A stretch of 64,000 bases of DNA from Phyllobacterium zundukense (GCF_002764115.1 NZ_CP017945.1:124001-188000); one strand, 5' to 3'. Positions 8,822-18,489 are shown, counted from the stretch's first letter. Numbers and translations are program-made. Notes: generated by a model not told the origin, from the sequence alone.

Positions 8822-10802
8822 ACAGGCGCCTGCTGCGGATAAGTAGTACCGCAAAGACCGGACCGCCGAGCAAAGTCGCGACGAGCCCCGTTGGCAACTG
8901 CCACGGGAAATAGATTGTCCGTCCGATGAAGTCCGCAGTTGCCATCAGCAAGGCTCCGAACAGCGCCGAACCTATCAAATTTGACAATCCGCGTGTCAGA
9001 CCGAGGCGCTGCGCAAGATGCGGTGCCATCAGCCCGACAAAGCTCAGAGGCCCGACGATGAGAGTGGCCACGGCGGTGAGCAGCGCGGCTATGCCGAGGA
9101 TAACGATACGGAACCTTGCAACATCGACGCCACGCGAATGCGCCGACATTTCGCCAAGCGCAAATTGCTGTAGCGGGCGAACGAGCAGTGTGACCGCTAT
9201 AACGCCGGCAATTGCAAATGCCAATGCGATCAATGCCATAGGGCTACCTACTCCGTAGGTCGAGCCGGCCATCCAGCTAATCAGCGAGAGCGCACGCGGG
9301 TCACCGGAGGCAAGAATCACCGAAATCAATGCGGTCAGGAAAGCGCCTAGCGAGACGCCAAGGATCAAAAATTGATTTCCCGATTGCGTCTTGCGGCTGA
9401 TTGCGAACAGAACGGCGAGCACCGCCGCCGCACCGGAAAAGCCGCCGATCAGCCTATGGCTATAGGTCGGCTCAGCTACCACGAACAACACGCAAAGCAG
9501 TCCGAACGCCGTACCGGCACTGACACCCAGAACCTCCGGGCTTGCCATGGAATTACCCGTCAGGCGCTGCAACATGCTGCCGGCCAGCGCCAGCATGATA
9601 CCTGCAGAAGTTGCCGCTACAAGCCGCGGCAGACGCCATGGCAGCAACGAATTAAGCGTTGCGCCGGTCTGACTTATCCATGACCCATCCACGTCCCGGC
9701 CGACAAATACCGCAATCAGTGCTACCGCCAGAATCAGAGCTGCAAGAGTCGATATTAGCAGCCGGGGACGCTTGCTTGCGGCAATGGCCGTACCGCTTTC
9801 AACAGCTGTCTGCAAGGCGCCGCTGCGGTTTACCATCACGATCAGCAGAACCGGCACTCCAATCAGGGCAGTGATGGCGCCTGTTGGCAGGGAAGCCCCT
9901 GTTCTTGCAGCATGAATTTGTAGGAGCTGATCGATGATGACCAGTAATGCGGACCCGACGAGCGGCGCCACGATAAGCCGGGTACTGATCCGCCGCGCTC
10001 CGATTGCCCGGGCAATTGCCGGTGCAGCAAGGCCGAGAAAACCGATCACTCCGACGGCGCTGACCGGGAATGTTGTCAAGGCAACCGCAACGAAGAGTGC
10101 AGCAGCACGGAGAAATTGCAGTTTGATTCCAAGGCTTTGCGCCGCATCACCCAATGTCAGCATGCTCAACTGCCGCACAAGGAGAAATGCCAGAACGGAA
10201 CAGCCAAGCACTTTCGGGAGAAGTCCCGCAATCTGGCGCCAATCATTCTGGTTCAGCGATCCCCCGCCCCAAATGAACAGACCCGACAGGTAATGATCAT
10301 TCATCAACATCAGCAGGGTAACGATGGCGGTGCAATAGAGGCCTGCGACCAGTCCGGCGAGGATCACCACGACCGGCTGGAATTTGAAGCGCCAGGCAAC
10401 CAGAAAGACAATGGCCATGACAGCAAAACCGCCAACAGCCGTTGTCACATCGCGGCTCCAGCCCAGAAGTGCCGGGGACCACAACATAGCTATTGCGAGC
10501 GCGAGTTGGGCACCCGCCTCCAAACCGAGGGTTGACGGCGAAGCGAGTGGATTGCGCAGAACATGCTGGAAAAGCGTACCGGACAATCCCAGCGCAAAGC
10601 CACAGACACAGGACATGACCAATCGCGACAACAGGCTGTAATGCACGAGAACAGCCTGATTATCGCCGGGCAAAGGCGATGAAAAGGCAGCAATGAAACC
10701 GATTTTGCCGATCAATGGTCCAAGGTTTATCGTCGCGACCGCAAGCGCCAAGCACCATAATGCACCGGTCCAGAACAGCGGATGAGAGGACAGGCGCTTC
10801 AT
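8808..10802 (-). CDS. fhuB: Fe(3+)-hydroxamate ABC transporter permease, fused double unit (FhuB)
   Basis: A 664-residue inner-membrane protein made of two homologous FecCD-type permease halves of about 330 residues each. Each half has the family's helices and a GxxxQxxLRNPLASP-type segment: the first has LFQHVLRNPLASPSTLGLEAG and the second MLQRLTGNSMASPEVLGVSAG. Only FhuB-type permeases are fused this way. It forms the pore for ferric hydroxamates, with FhuC as ATPase and FhuD delivering substrate. It is the last gene of the receptor-fhuC-fhuD-fhuB operon, overlapping fhuD by four bases. Confidence 0.93.
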   Translation of the reverse strand: MKRLSSHPLFWTGALWCLALAVATINLGPLIGKIGFIAAFSSPLPGDNQAVLVHYSLLSRLVMSCVCGFALGLSGTLFQHVLRNPLASPSTLGLEAGAQLALAIAMLWSPALLGWSRDVTTAVGGFAVMAIVFLVAWRFKFQPVVVILAGLVAGLYCTAIVTLLMLMNDHYLSGLFIWGGGSLNQNDWRQIAGLLPKVLGCSVLAFLLVRQLSMLTLGDAAQSLGIKLQFLRAAALFVAVALTTFPVSAVGVIGFLGLAAPAIARAIGARRISTRLIVAPLVGSALLVIIDQLLQIHAARTGASLPTGAITALIGVPVLLIVMVNRSGALQTAVESGTAIAASKRPRLLISTLAALILAVALIAVFVGRDVDGSWISQTGATLNSLLPWRLPRLVAATSAGIMLALAGSMLQRLTGNSMASPEVLGVSAGTAFGLLCVLFVVAEPTYSHRLIGGFSGAAAVLAVLFAISRKTQSGNQFLILGVSLGAFLTALISVILASGDPRALSLISWMAGSTYGVGSPMALIALAFAIAGVIAVTLLVRPLQQFALGEMSAHSRGVDVARFRIVILGIAALLTAVATLIVGPLSFVGLMAPHLAQRLGLTRGLSNLIGSALFGALLMATADFIGRTIYFPWQLPTGLVATLLGGPVFAVLLIRSRRLFMQH

Positions 10803-11659
10803 ATGCTGGCTTCGCCAAGCAGTCGGGCAAAGCGAGCCGCTGAAGGTAATGTGCCGAACATGAGGACGCTTGCCATGCGCTGAGCATGCCCTTTCTGCAC
10901 AAATGGCATGCTCTGCCAGAGCGGACTGCCGGACAGGGTTGCAAGCACATCAGCTGGAACCGGATCCATGTAAAAAACCCGGCTGTCGCCGATATCGATC
11001 AAGTCGGCCATGCTGGCATCGCTATAACCCCATTCATTGGTCGGCCGCGTCCAAGCGTTTTGCAGGTCGAGACGGTCGAACACATCCTGGAAAATGCCGC
11101 CGGGGCCATAGATGCGAATGTTCCGCGCATCCATGAATGTGATAATCGCCAGCTTGCCCATATCCCGGGTTGCCGCCTTGGCCACGCGCAGTTCTTTTTC
11201 CGTACGATCGATCAGTGCTTCCGCCTCTGCCACGCGGCCAAGCAGGCGGCCGAGTTCCTGTGTTGCCTCGACGATATTCGGATAGGGTGCCCTGCCGAGC
11301 GCATGGATCGGGAAGGACTTGACCGGCGCGATTTGTTCGAGCTGCGGCCTGACCCATTCGAGATAGGGGGTCGAGATGATCAGATCTGGCTTCAGCAGCT
11401 GCAGCAGTTCCATGTTCACTTCATGGGCCGAGCCGATATTCGCAATGCCTTGCGGCAATGGTGGCTCGATGGTCCAGTCCGCCCAACCCGGCGTATCGCT
11501 CAAGCCGACAGGCGGTATGCCCAGCTCGATTAGCGTCTGTGCCAGCCCGTAATCCAGCGAAACGACCCTCGGTACAGATGCCCCGGCCCGTGCCGGCGCG
11601 AGCGAAGAAGCGAGCAGCATGGAGCCAAACAGAAAATCGCGTCTGCAAAGTGGGGGCAT
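10799..11659 (-). CDS. fhuD: Ferric hydroxamate ABC transporter substrate-binding protein (FhuD-like)
   Basis: A 286-residue periplasmic binding protein of the iron-siderophore (TroA-like) family. The start at 11659 gives MPPLCRRDFLFGSMLLASS, a Tat-like or Sec signal ending near APARAG; an upstream frame to 11737 is open but lies inside fhuC. VVSLDYGLAQTLIELGIPPVG and PDLIISTPYLEW are typical lobe-1 features. It captures the ferric siderophore after the TonB receptor and hands it to FhuB. The spacing to fhuC is four bases. Confidence 0.9.
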   Translation of the reverse strand: MPPLCRRDFLFGSMLLASSLAPARAGASVPRVVSLDYGLAQTLIELGIPPVGLSDTPGWADWTIEPPLPQGIANIGSAHEVNMELLQLLKPDLIISTPYLEWVRPQLEQIAPVKSFPIHALGRAPYPNIVEATQELGRLLGRVAEAEALIDRTEKELRVAKAATRDMGKLAIITFMDARNIRIYGPGGIFQDVFDRLDLQNAWTRPTNEWGYSDASMADLIDIGDSRVFYMDPVPADVLATLSGSPLWQSMPFVQKGHAQRMASVLMFGTLPSAARFARLLGEASI

Positions 11660-11663
11660 AGGC

Positions 11664-12443
11664 TTAAAGCACGTAGCTGATGGGCGTCTGTGTTTCGGGA
11701 TGTCGGAAGATTCCCATGCGTACGCCGTAGATGGCATCCAGCCTGTCTGCTGTTATAAGCGCTTCCGTCTCGTCGTGTGCTACAAGCTTCCCGCCTGACA
11801 GTGCAATCAATCGATCGCAATAGCGGGCCGCCATATTGATGTCATGCAACACGATGAGCACGGAGCGGTTGTGTTCGTGCGCCAGCATCTGGATCAGCCG
11901 CATCACCTCTATCTGGTGATTGATATCGAGTGCCGAAATCGGCTCATCGAGCAACAGGCACTCCGTATCTTGCGCGATCAGCATGGCAAGAAAGGTGCGC
12001 TGACGTTCGCCACCCGACAGCGTATCGACAATGCGATCAGCCATCGCCGTCAGCGACGTCAGCTGCAGCGCCTGCATCACTTTGGCCCTGTCCGTGCTGG
12101 AGAAGCGCCCGAGCGCGCCATGCCAGGGATACCGTCCGAGAGCAACAACTTCCTTTACGGTCATTCCGTCTGTATCCGGCGTCTGTTGCGGCAGATAGGC
12201 AACCTTGCGGGCGTATTCCTTCGACCGGAATGATTTGAGCTGCTGACCCAGGCATTCCGCGCTTCCGGTCGTGGGTGACTGAAAGCGCGCCAGTATCTTG
12301 AGCAATGTCGACTTTCCGGAACCATTGTGGCCCAGGATGCCGACGACCTCGCCACGCGGAACGTCCAGCGTCAACGGATGGAGGAGAACTCTCCCATCGA
12401 TATCATAACCGACCCCATTGAGCGAAAAGGACGTTCCGTTCAT
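11664..12443 (-). CDS. fhuC: Ferric hydroxamate ABC transporter ATP-binding protein (FhuC)
   Basis: A 259-residue ABC ATPase: Walker A GHNGSGKSTLLK, Q-loop YLPQQTP, signature LSGGERQRTF, Walker B CLLLDEPISALD and the H-loop VLHDINMAARYCDRL, which is characteristic of the FecE/FhuC iron class. It powers ferric-siderophore import at the inner membrane. The start at 12443 is set by AGGTGG six bases upstream; the longer frame to 12566 would run into the receptor gene. It sits between the receptor (10 bp gap) and fhuD. Confidence 0.92.
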   Translation of the reverse strand: MNGTSFSLNGVGYDIDGRVLLHPLTLDVPRGEVVGILGHNGSGKSTLLKILARFQSPTTGSAECLGQQLKSFRSKEYARKVAYLPQQTPDTDGMTVKEVVALGRYPWHGALGRFSSTDRAKVMQALQLTSLTAMADRIVDTLSGGERQRTFLAMLIAQDTECLLLDEPISALDINHQIEVMRLIQMLAHEHNRSVLIVLHDINMAARYCDRLIALSGGKLVAHDETEALITADRLDAIYGVRMGIFRHPETQTPISYVL

Positions 12444-12453
12444 CGCATACCAC

Positions 12454-14628
12454 CTAGAACTTGGCCGAAAGCGTAGCCTTGACAGCACGTCCCTCGCCAT
12501 AGATGCACATGGGATTGCCGTCATTGTCGCCCGCGCAAGTCGAGTAATAATCCTTGTCGAAGACATTGCTGGCCTTTAGCGATCCCTTCCAGCCATTCTT
12601 CTCATAGCTGATCGCCGCGTCGACAAGCGTATAGCTATCGACCCTGATCTGGTTGGCATTGTCGCCAAACGAACTGCCGACATAGCGCACGCCGGATCCG
12701 ACATTCAGACCCTCGAGAATACCGGTTTCGAAGGTGTACTTGGCCCAAAGCGAGGCCTGGTGCTCCGGCACGAGCGCCGGTCGATTACCAGTTTCGCCTT
12801 CGACATTGCTGGATGTGATTTCGGCATCCAGATAGGTATAACTACCCGTCAGGCTGACACCGTGGAACAGGTTTACGACGGTCTCAATCTCGAATCCGCG
12901 GTGCCGCACCTCACCCGTCTGAACCTGGAATATTGGGTCATCCGGATCCGGTGTCAGCACATTGGTCTTGGTAATCTCGAAGACCGAACCGGTGACAGTT
13001 CCGGGGAAGTAATCCGGTTCATACTTTACGCCCGCTTCATATTGTTGGCCCTCGGATGGCGAGAACGTCGTGCCAGTCGAACCTTGACCGATGGTTGGGG
13101 TAAACGATTCGGAGTAGCTGACGTAAGGCGTCAAGCCGTTATCGAACAAATATCCAAGCCCCACCCTTCCAGAAAAGGCGCTGTCGGATTGTTCGCTGGT
13201 TGTGTCACTCAGTCGATCATGGGTCTTGTCTTTCACCCAGGACTGGCGTCCGCCTAGTGTAAGCAACCAGTGATCATCGACCTTGGTTTGCGTTTGCGCG
13301 TAGAGTCCGACCTGATCGACGGTCTGACGGCGATCGAGATAAATTGGAGGAGAAGGAACATCAATGCCATACACCGGGTCACTGATATCAAGGCTCGGCC
13401 CGGTATCGAAGCCGTTCTGCCCATCAACAGTCTGCCGGTCGTATGATAGCCCCATCAACAAGGTGTTCTTGATGCGTTTGCCTTCATAGTCATACTGAAC
13501 ACCATTATCGACGCTGAAGAGTGTTGCCGTTTCGTCAACCGTGAACGCGGTGCGACCCATCGTGTCATCGTCGATCATGCTGGAATAATAAAGATGCCTG
13601 TAATCCGTTTCCTGCTGCGAGTAGCGAAGATTCTGCCAGATTTTCCACTCTTCGTTGAAACTGTGCTCGAACTGATAGCCTATAGAGCCATGATCCGCAT
13701 CAAACCGGTCGAAATTCGGATCGGACGCGGTGAAACTACGCGAGAATTTCGGAATGTTCGGGAAGGCCGGATTGGCGACCGGCAGGAATGTATTGGGCGT
13801 CAATTCGTCCCACTGGTAGTTGGCGAGGATTGTCAGTGAGGTATCGGCGCTCGGTGACCAGGTGATTGCAGGTGCGATGAACACCCTATTGTTCCTGGAG
13901 AAATCCGTTTCCGTCTGCCCGTCGCGGAAAAGGCCCGTCAGTCGATAGGTCCAGACGCCTTCCTTGTCGAGCGGTCCTCCCGCATCAATCCCGACCTCAT
14001 AGGTATTGAAGGATCCGTAGCTTGCATAAGCACTGTAAAGAGGGTCCTGCGTCGGCCGCTTGGTCACGAGATTGACTATGCCGCCAACCTCGTTCGAGCC
14101 GTATAGGACCGATGCCGGTCCCTTGAGCACCTCTACTCGTTCCAAGCCGTATGGCTCGGCTTTGAAGCCAGAGAAGTCGATGGCTTTTTGCGGCAGGCCG
14201 TCGCGATATACGGCGTAGGGGCCAATGTCGAAACCACGGATCAGGAATTGATCAAAGCGGTCATCAACACCCCAAGGCGAGGCCGTCACGCCGGACGTGT
14301 AGGCGATTGTATCCTCGATTTGCTCCGAAAACCGGTCATCCATCTGCTCTCGGGTGATAACGGAAATGGATTGGGGTATTTCACGAATCGGCGTGTCGGT
14401 CTTGGCACCTGTCATCGTATTCTTGGCGACATATCCCTTGTCGGGACCAACCGGGCTCGTATCGCCGTCAATGACGATCGTGTTAAGCTGGATGCTGGGT
14501 GCTTCCTGTGCCGCTGCCAAATCTGCCATCATCAATCCGGCAACCGACGTCGTCATCAGCAACCGGGCGTGACGCTTGCGCCCCACTGAACTGACTTCGT
14601 TCCACATCCCCGCCCCGCATCCCCGCAT
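12454..14628 (-). CDS. TonB-dependent ferric siderophore receptor (FhuA/FoxA-like)
   Basis: A 724-residue outer-membrane receptor. A signal peptide (ARLLMTTSVAGLMMADLAAAQ) is followed by a plug domain with the siderophore-receptor signature TDTPIREIPQSISVITREQ, FLIRGFD and RVEVLKGPASVLYGSNEVGG, then a 22-strand barrel ending in VKATLSAKF with a terminal Phe. The last loops contain a cysteine pair near YYSTCAGDNDGNPMCIYG, as in hydroxamate receptors. The start at 14628 has AAGGGG seven bases upstream. It is first in the uptake operon and is preceded by two tandem iron boxes. The ligand is presumably the siderophore made by the neighbouring genes. Confidence 0.92.
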   Translation of the reverse strand: MRGCGAGMWNEVSSVGRKRHARLLMTTSVAGLMMADLAAAQEAPSIQLNTIVIDGDTSPVGPDKGYVAKNTMTGAKTDTPIREIPQSISVITREQMDDRFSEQIEDTIAYTSGVTASPWGVDDRFDQFLIRGFDIGPYAVYRDGLPQKAIDFSGFKAEPYGLERVEVLKGPASVLYGSNEVGGIVNLVTKRPTQDPLYSAYASYGSFNTYEVGIDAGGPLDKEGVWTYRLTGLFRDGQTETDFSRNNRVFIAPAITWSPSADTSLTILANYQWDELTPNTFLPVANPAFPNIPKFSRSFTASDPNFDRFDADHGSIGYQFEHSFNEEWKIWQNLRYSQQETDYRHLYYSSMIDDDTMGRTAFTVDETATLFSVDNGVQYDYEGKRIKNTLLMGLSYDRQTVDGQNGFDTGPSLDISDPVYGIDVPSPPIYLDRRQTVDQVGLYAQTQTKVDDHWLLTLGGRQSWVKDKTHDRLSDTTSEQSDSAFSGRVGLGYLFDNGLTPYVSYSESFTPTIGQGSTGTTFSPSEGQQYEAGVKYEPDYFPGTVTGSVFEITKTNVLTPDPDDPIFQVQTGEVRHRGFEIETVVNLFHGVSLTGSYTYLDAEITSSNVEGETGNRPALVPEHQASLWAKYTFETGILEGLNVGSGVRYVGSSFGDNANQIRVDSYTLVDAAISYEKNGWKGSLKASNVFDKDYYSTCAGDNDGNPMCIYGEGRAVKATLSAKF

Positions 14629-14673
14629 GACCACACCCCTTGTAAAACTTTGACTCTGATTGAGAAAATTACA

Positions 14674-14728
14674 TGAGTTTTGAACTCATGTTTAAAGATG
14701 ACTACATTTGTCATCTTATGCGAGTCAA
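14674..14728 (-). promoter_or_regulatory. Receptor promoter with two tandem iron-responsive operators
   Basis: On the minus strand TTGACT (14728-14723) and TAGTCA (14704-14699, 18 bp spacer) form a promoter. TGACTACATTTGTCA (14699-14713) overlaps it, and TGAGTTTTGAACTCA (14674-14688) lies just past the expected start of transcription, 25 bp away. Both fit TGA-N9-TCA exactly and both have longer symmetric arms (9 bp and 7 bp). This is the expected arrangement for RirA-type iron repression of a siderophore receptor. Confidence 0.7.
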
Positions 14729-14797
14729 GGCGTGTTCGGCAGAATGACGACTTTTTTCCGACGCCCCGCCTGTTCGCCCGTGATTGTGGCTCGAATG

Positions 14798-15982
14798 CTA
14801 CAGATGCGCGTTTTGGAGCGCCTGCTGGATATCGTTCCAGATCACTTCCGGCTCCTCCAGACCCACGGCGAAACGGATCGTTTGCGGATTGACACCGAAG
14901 CGGACAAAGGACGTCATGCGGTCTGGGATCTGCAAGGCAGCCTTGGCTGGAACAACGAGCGTTTCCGGTCCGCCCCAGCTGACGCCGAGCCTGATGTGGC
15001 GGAGCGAATTGACGAACCGCGCTACGTCGATGTCCGGATTGAGATCGAAGGCAAACAGACCGGAGAAACCGGTCAGTGTCTTCTTCCCCGGGTGATCGGA
15101 AAAGGCGGGATGGCGGACGAGTGCAATATCCGGATGCTGCTGCAAATGCTTGGCAAGCACGAGCCCGTTACGCATGTGCTCCATCAATCGAACCTTCAAT
15201 GTCCGCATGCCGCGCAGGAGCAGCCAGGCTTCAAAGGGTGACAGCTTTGCTCCGATATAGGGATAGGTCGAGCTGTTGATCTTGGCGATAAGGTCACGCG
15301 GACCGACAACAACACCGGCGACTGTGTCGCTGTGACCGCCGAGATATTTTGACGCCGCATGAATGACGATATCGACACCATGCTGGATCGGTTTCTGGAA
15401 CAGCGGCGTCGCCCAGGAATTGTCGATAACAGTCGTGACACCATATTCCTTGGCCATTGTGGTCAGCGTCTCGATGTCCTGCAGCTCGAAAACCATCGAT
15501 GTCGGATTTTCCAGATAAAGCAATTTCGCGCCCGGTAGAGCGGCCCGTACTTCATCGTGGTTGGACGGATCGACGAAGTCCACGGTGACGCCAAAACGGG
15601 CAAGCAGTTTGACAAAGAGCCGGTAGATATCATTGTAGAGATGCTGCACGGCGACGACGCGATCACCCGCTTCGACGAGGCTCAGGATCGTCGCGGTAAT
15701 TGCCGCTGTACCGCTGGAAAAACCGCGTCCGTCCTCGGCACCTTCGAGCCGGGCCGTAAGCAATTCGAACTCACGCACTGTCGGATTGTCACCGCGCGAA
15801 TAGATGTAGTTGCGCGAGCGTCCGGCGAAGACGTCTTCCATCGCCTCATAGGTGTCATAGGTGAACAGCGATGTCTGGAAGATCGGCGGCGAGACGGCAT
15901 TGAAGGCTGCGGTATCGACCGGAGAGAACAGATCGTCGGGCATTTCGAGATTGAATTCTTGGGGTGGCATGGCTTTGTTCAT
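14798..15982 (-). CDS. PLP-dependent Cys/Met-metabolism (transsulfuration) family enzyme
   Basis: A 394-residue fold-type I PLP enzyme. The lysine that would bind PLP lies in HAASKYLGGHSD, with SSGTAAITATILSL and the tyrosine/arginine segment NYIYSRGDNPTVREFE typical of the cystathionine gamma-synthase/beta-lyase family. The family does gamma- or beta-elimination or replacement on Cys, homocysteine, cystathionine or O-acyl-homoserine. It is the third gene of the acyltransferase-MATE operon (four-base overlap with MATE), driven from the siderophore promoter at 18.48 kb, so a role in the siderophore precursor or tailoring is likely. No such enzyme is known in vicibactin synthesis; the actual reaction is unknown. 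Confidence 0.85.
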   Translation of the reverse strand: MNKAMPPQEFNLEMPDDLFSPVDTAAFNAVSPPIFQTSLFTYDTYEAMEDVFAGRSRNYIYSRGDNPTVREFELLTARLEGAEDGRGFSSGTAAITATILSLVEAGDRVVAVQHLYNDIYRLFVKLLARFGVTVDFVDPSNHDEVRAALPGAKLLYLENPTSMVFELQDIETLTTMAKEYGVTTVIDNSWATPLFQKPIQHGVDIVIHAASKYLGGHSDTVAGVVVGPRDLIAKINSSTYPYIGAKLSPFEAWLLLRGMRTLKVRLMEHMRNGLVLAKHLQQHPDIALVRHPAFSDHPGKKTLTGFSGLFAFDLNPDIDVARFVNSLRHIRLGVSWGGPETLVVPAKAALQIPDRMTSFVRFGVNPQTIRFAVGLEEPEVIWNDIQQALQNAHL

Positions 15983-17392
15983 GATGCCCTCTCAGACACG
16001 GTGCTGTTGAAACTGGTGATTGGAATGGATGGCGAATTGCCCCTGAGCTGGCGCAATATCATGACGAGAATGGCCACCGACATGAGTGCTGTCAGGGCTG
16101 GCGCCAGGAAGAGACTCGCGAGAACGCCGTCGAATGCAAACCAATGCGGCAGGATGAACAGTAACGGCAGCAGGAAATAACCATTCTGCGCCACACTGAT
16201 TGCTCCCGCCAGGCGCGCCCTCCCCTGTGCCTGCAGGAGAACGATGAGGATTTGCCGGACGCCAAAGAAAATGAACGGAACATGCGTGACGACAATGGTC
16301 AGCGCGGCAATCGCGGCAATCTCCGCATCATCGGTGAAGATCGTGGCAATCGGATAACGCAAGAGCACCGCCCCGAGACCATAAAGAACGGCAAAGCTCG
16401 AGGTCAGTTTTAGAAGCGTGCTTGACGCAGCAAGCAATCGCGCTGGATTCCTTGCCCCCCAAGCGAAACTCAGTACTGCCTGGCCACCAAGTGAAAGGCC
16501 GATGATCGGCAGCATACCCAAAGTCAGGACACGCATCGCAATGCCGACGCCGGCAATACCACTATCGCCGCGATAAAGACCGGCGAAGGAGAACAGAACT
16601 GCGAAACTTATGCTGCTCAACATGCTGGTCAGCGTTGTCGGCAGGCCGATGAACAGCACGGGGTTGAGGATATCGGCGCGGAAAGCGGTGAAGCGCGCAG
16701 CAAGGTGCAATGTCCCCACCTGCTTTCGGAAATAGATCTGATAGGCACCAAGCGCTGCTATCTGCGAAAGAATGGTGGCGACCGCAGCACCGGCGAGCCC
16801 GAAACCGAACCAGAAGATCATGATCGGATCGAGCACGATGTTGAGGGCAAAGCAGCCCATCAGTGTCCACATGCTGAAGCGCGTATTGCCTTCTGAAATG
16901 GCAATGAAATCTGAAAGTATCTGGAGCATGGTCAGCGTCACCGAGAAGGCAACGATTGAGAGATAATGCTCGGCCAGCGGCAGGATGGCTTCACTGGCGC
17001 CAAAAAGGACGAGCAGTTCACGCTTGAACAACAGGATGCCCACAGTCAGCACAAGGCCGAGCGGTATCGCCAGCACGACAAACGTCGAGGCGGTGACATT
17101 GGCGCGCTGCGGATCACCGGCACCGAGTGCACGGCCCACTGCCGCGGCAACGCCAACCCCCGAGCCCCTCGCCGATCGCACCGATCATCATCAGGATAGG
17201 CAGCACAACCGTGATCGCCGCAATCTCGTGGCTGCCGATCATGCCGACGAAAACCATATTGATCGTATGATGCACGGCGTTGATCGACAGGCCTGCCACC
17301 GCAGGCATGCCGAGCCGGAAGATCAGACGGGTGAGCGCCGGATCGCTCAGGTCATCGGGTGCAAAGTAAGCCCGCTTCGCCTTTGCGCTCAT
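15979..17392 (-). pseudogene. MATE-family efflux transporter with a one-base frameshift
   Basis: ATG 17392 overlaps the stop of the acyltransferase gene (ATGA) and reads MSAKAKRAYFAPDDL, then GMPAVAGLSINAVHHTINMV and ILMMIGAIGEG. At the C5 run 17157-17161 the frame breaks: one C fewer would restore GEGLGVGVAAAVGRALGAGD, which continues in the next frame for about 390 residues to 15979. The remainder has two MATE bundles with the usual ALGAGDPQRAN motif. An intact protein would be a 12-helix cation-coupled exporter and, by context, the siderophore exporter. The indel sits in a homopolymer, so it may be a sequencing error, a phase-variable tract or a true mutation. Confidence 0.8.
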
Positions 17393-18411
17393 GACGCAGG
17401 AACCCAAAGGCGATCGCCGAAGAAACGTTCCCGCGTCAGCATCACCAGCATGGCGCGTTTGTGCGGAAAGTCGAAGTGCTTCACCTTGGCAAAACCGGAG
17501 CGGTCGAGATTGCGGATTTGCTGCTCGTGGCTGGCGCGCGGCTCCCCGACAATGCGCTGCGTGCGAGGGTCGTCGAGAAAGATGAAGTGCATCAGCGATG
17601 GCAACCAGGCGGTAATCCACTGCTTGCCGCGATAGGCCGGCTCGCCAATGGCGACATGCCAGCCTCGATCATAATCCTGCGCATCGTAATAGGGCCCGAG
17701 GCGGTTTTCCTTGGCCCAGTAAACCTCGAAGTAACCGAATGGCACGCCATTAAAACAGCCGATCAGCGCCAGCATGTGCGGATCATGCAGGCGTTCCTCG
17801 AGGATCGCCAGATGCTTCTGCCGGTCGCCGCCATCCTCCCAAATCACGTTGACCTGCTCATCATTCATCCAGCGATGGAAATCCTCAAGATCGGTCTGAG
17901 GATCGGCAACCCGGAATGAAAGCACCTGGCCGAGCCAGGGAATATACCGCTCATAGACGACACCGACCGGCTTTTGCGGCCGCTTCGGATGATACTGGCC
18001 ATTGCTCAAGACGTGCACCTGCGGATGCGGATAGGCTGGCTTTGCGACCCATGGAGCCGGCCACTGCCAGAAAGCGCGTGGATCGATCATCAGGCGATTG
18101 TCTTCAAATGTGCCAAGCGGGAAATCGGAGGCCGGCATATTGCCGATCCCGATCACGCTAGGCTCGTGTGATTGCGCTGTCATGAACTCGACTGCACAAG
18201 ACAGAACCGTTATTGGATCAGCCTCTGTGAGATCCGGCAAAACCAGTTTCAACCCTTCCGGTGTCGTCTGCACCGATACAGTGTAAGCGCCGCTGGCTGT
18301 CGAAACCTGCAACCTGTCTGGCGTTAACAGTGAACCTGTTATCAGGAATCGAGTCGAAACCGGAAACGGCTCAACGCGTGTTTCCCTGGCAAGATTGGAT
18401 ATGAGGGTCAT
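17389..18411 (-). CDS. Siderophore N-acyltransferase (GNAT/AlcB type)
   Basis: A 340-residue protein whose C-terminal half (from about residue 150) is the AlcB/IucB siderophore acyltransferase domain: YERYIPWLGQVLSFRV, DLEDFHRWMNDEQVNVIWED, GYFEVYW and DDPRTQRIVGEPRASHEQQI. This family acylates N-hydroxylated ornithine or lysine (IucB, PvdYII, VbsA). With the ornithine monooxygenase it would make an N5-acyl-N5-hydroxyornithine hydroxamate or acetylate the alpha amine. It is the first gene of a leftward operon with MATE and PLP enzyme, behind a TAAAT-N16-CGT promoter. Acyl donor unknown. Confidence 0.88.
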   Translation of the reverse strand: MTLISNLARETRVEPFPVSTRFLITGSLLTPDRLQVSTASGAYTVSVQTTPEGLKLVLPDLTEADPITVLSCAVEFMTAQSHEPSVIGIGNMPASDFPLGTFEDNRLMIDPRAFWQWPAPWVAKPAYPHPQVHVLSNGQYHPKRPQKPVGVVYERYIPWLGQVLSFRVADPQTDLEDFHRWMNDEQVNVIWEDGGDRQKHLAILEERLHDPHMLALIGCFNGVPFGYFEVYWAKENRLGPYYDAQDYDRGWHVAIGEPAYRGKQWITAWLPSLMHFIFLDDPRTQRIVGEPRASHEQQIRNLDRSGFAKVKHFDFPHKRAMLVMLTRERFFGDRLWVPAS

Positions 18412-18465
18412 GGCACACTCCGCAGCATCACCGCCGCAACTATTTCGCGTAGGTTTGCTACAGAG

Positions 18466-18489
18466 ACGCCGTGGACCGGCGCCGATTTA
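18466..18489 (-). promoter_or_regulatory. Candidate iron-starvation sigma promoter, leftward arm
   Basis: On the minus strand CCTAAATCG, 16 bp after TAAAT, then CGTCTC. TAAAT occupies 18489-18485 and CGT 18468-18466. The TAAAT-N16/17-CGT arrangement is the known target of PvdS-type iron-starvation sigma factors. It lies 55 bp before the acyltransferase start and matches the rightward promoter at 18525 in both elements and in the flanking CG and CTC bases. Confidence 0.65.

Noticed and set aside
12760..13257. 165-codon plus-strand open frame
   Set aside because: Antisense to the barrel of the TonB-dependent receptor.
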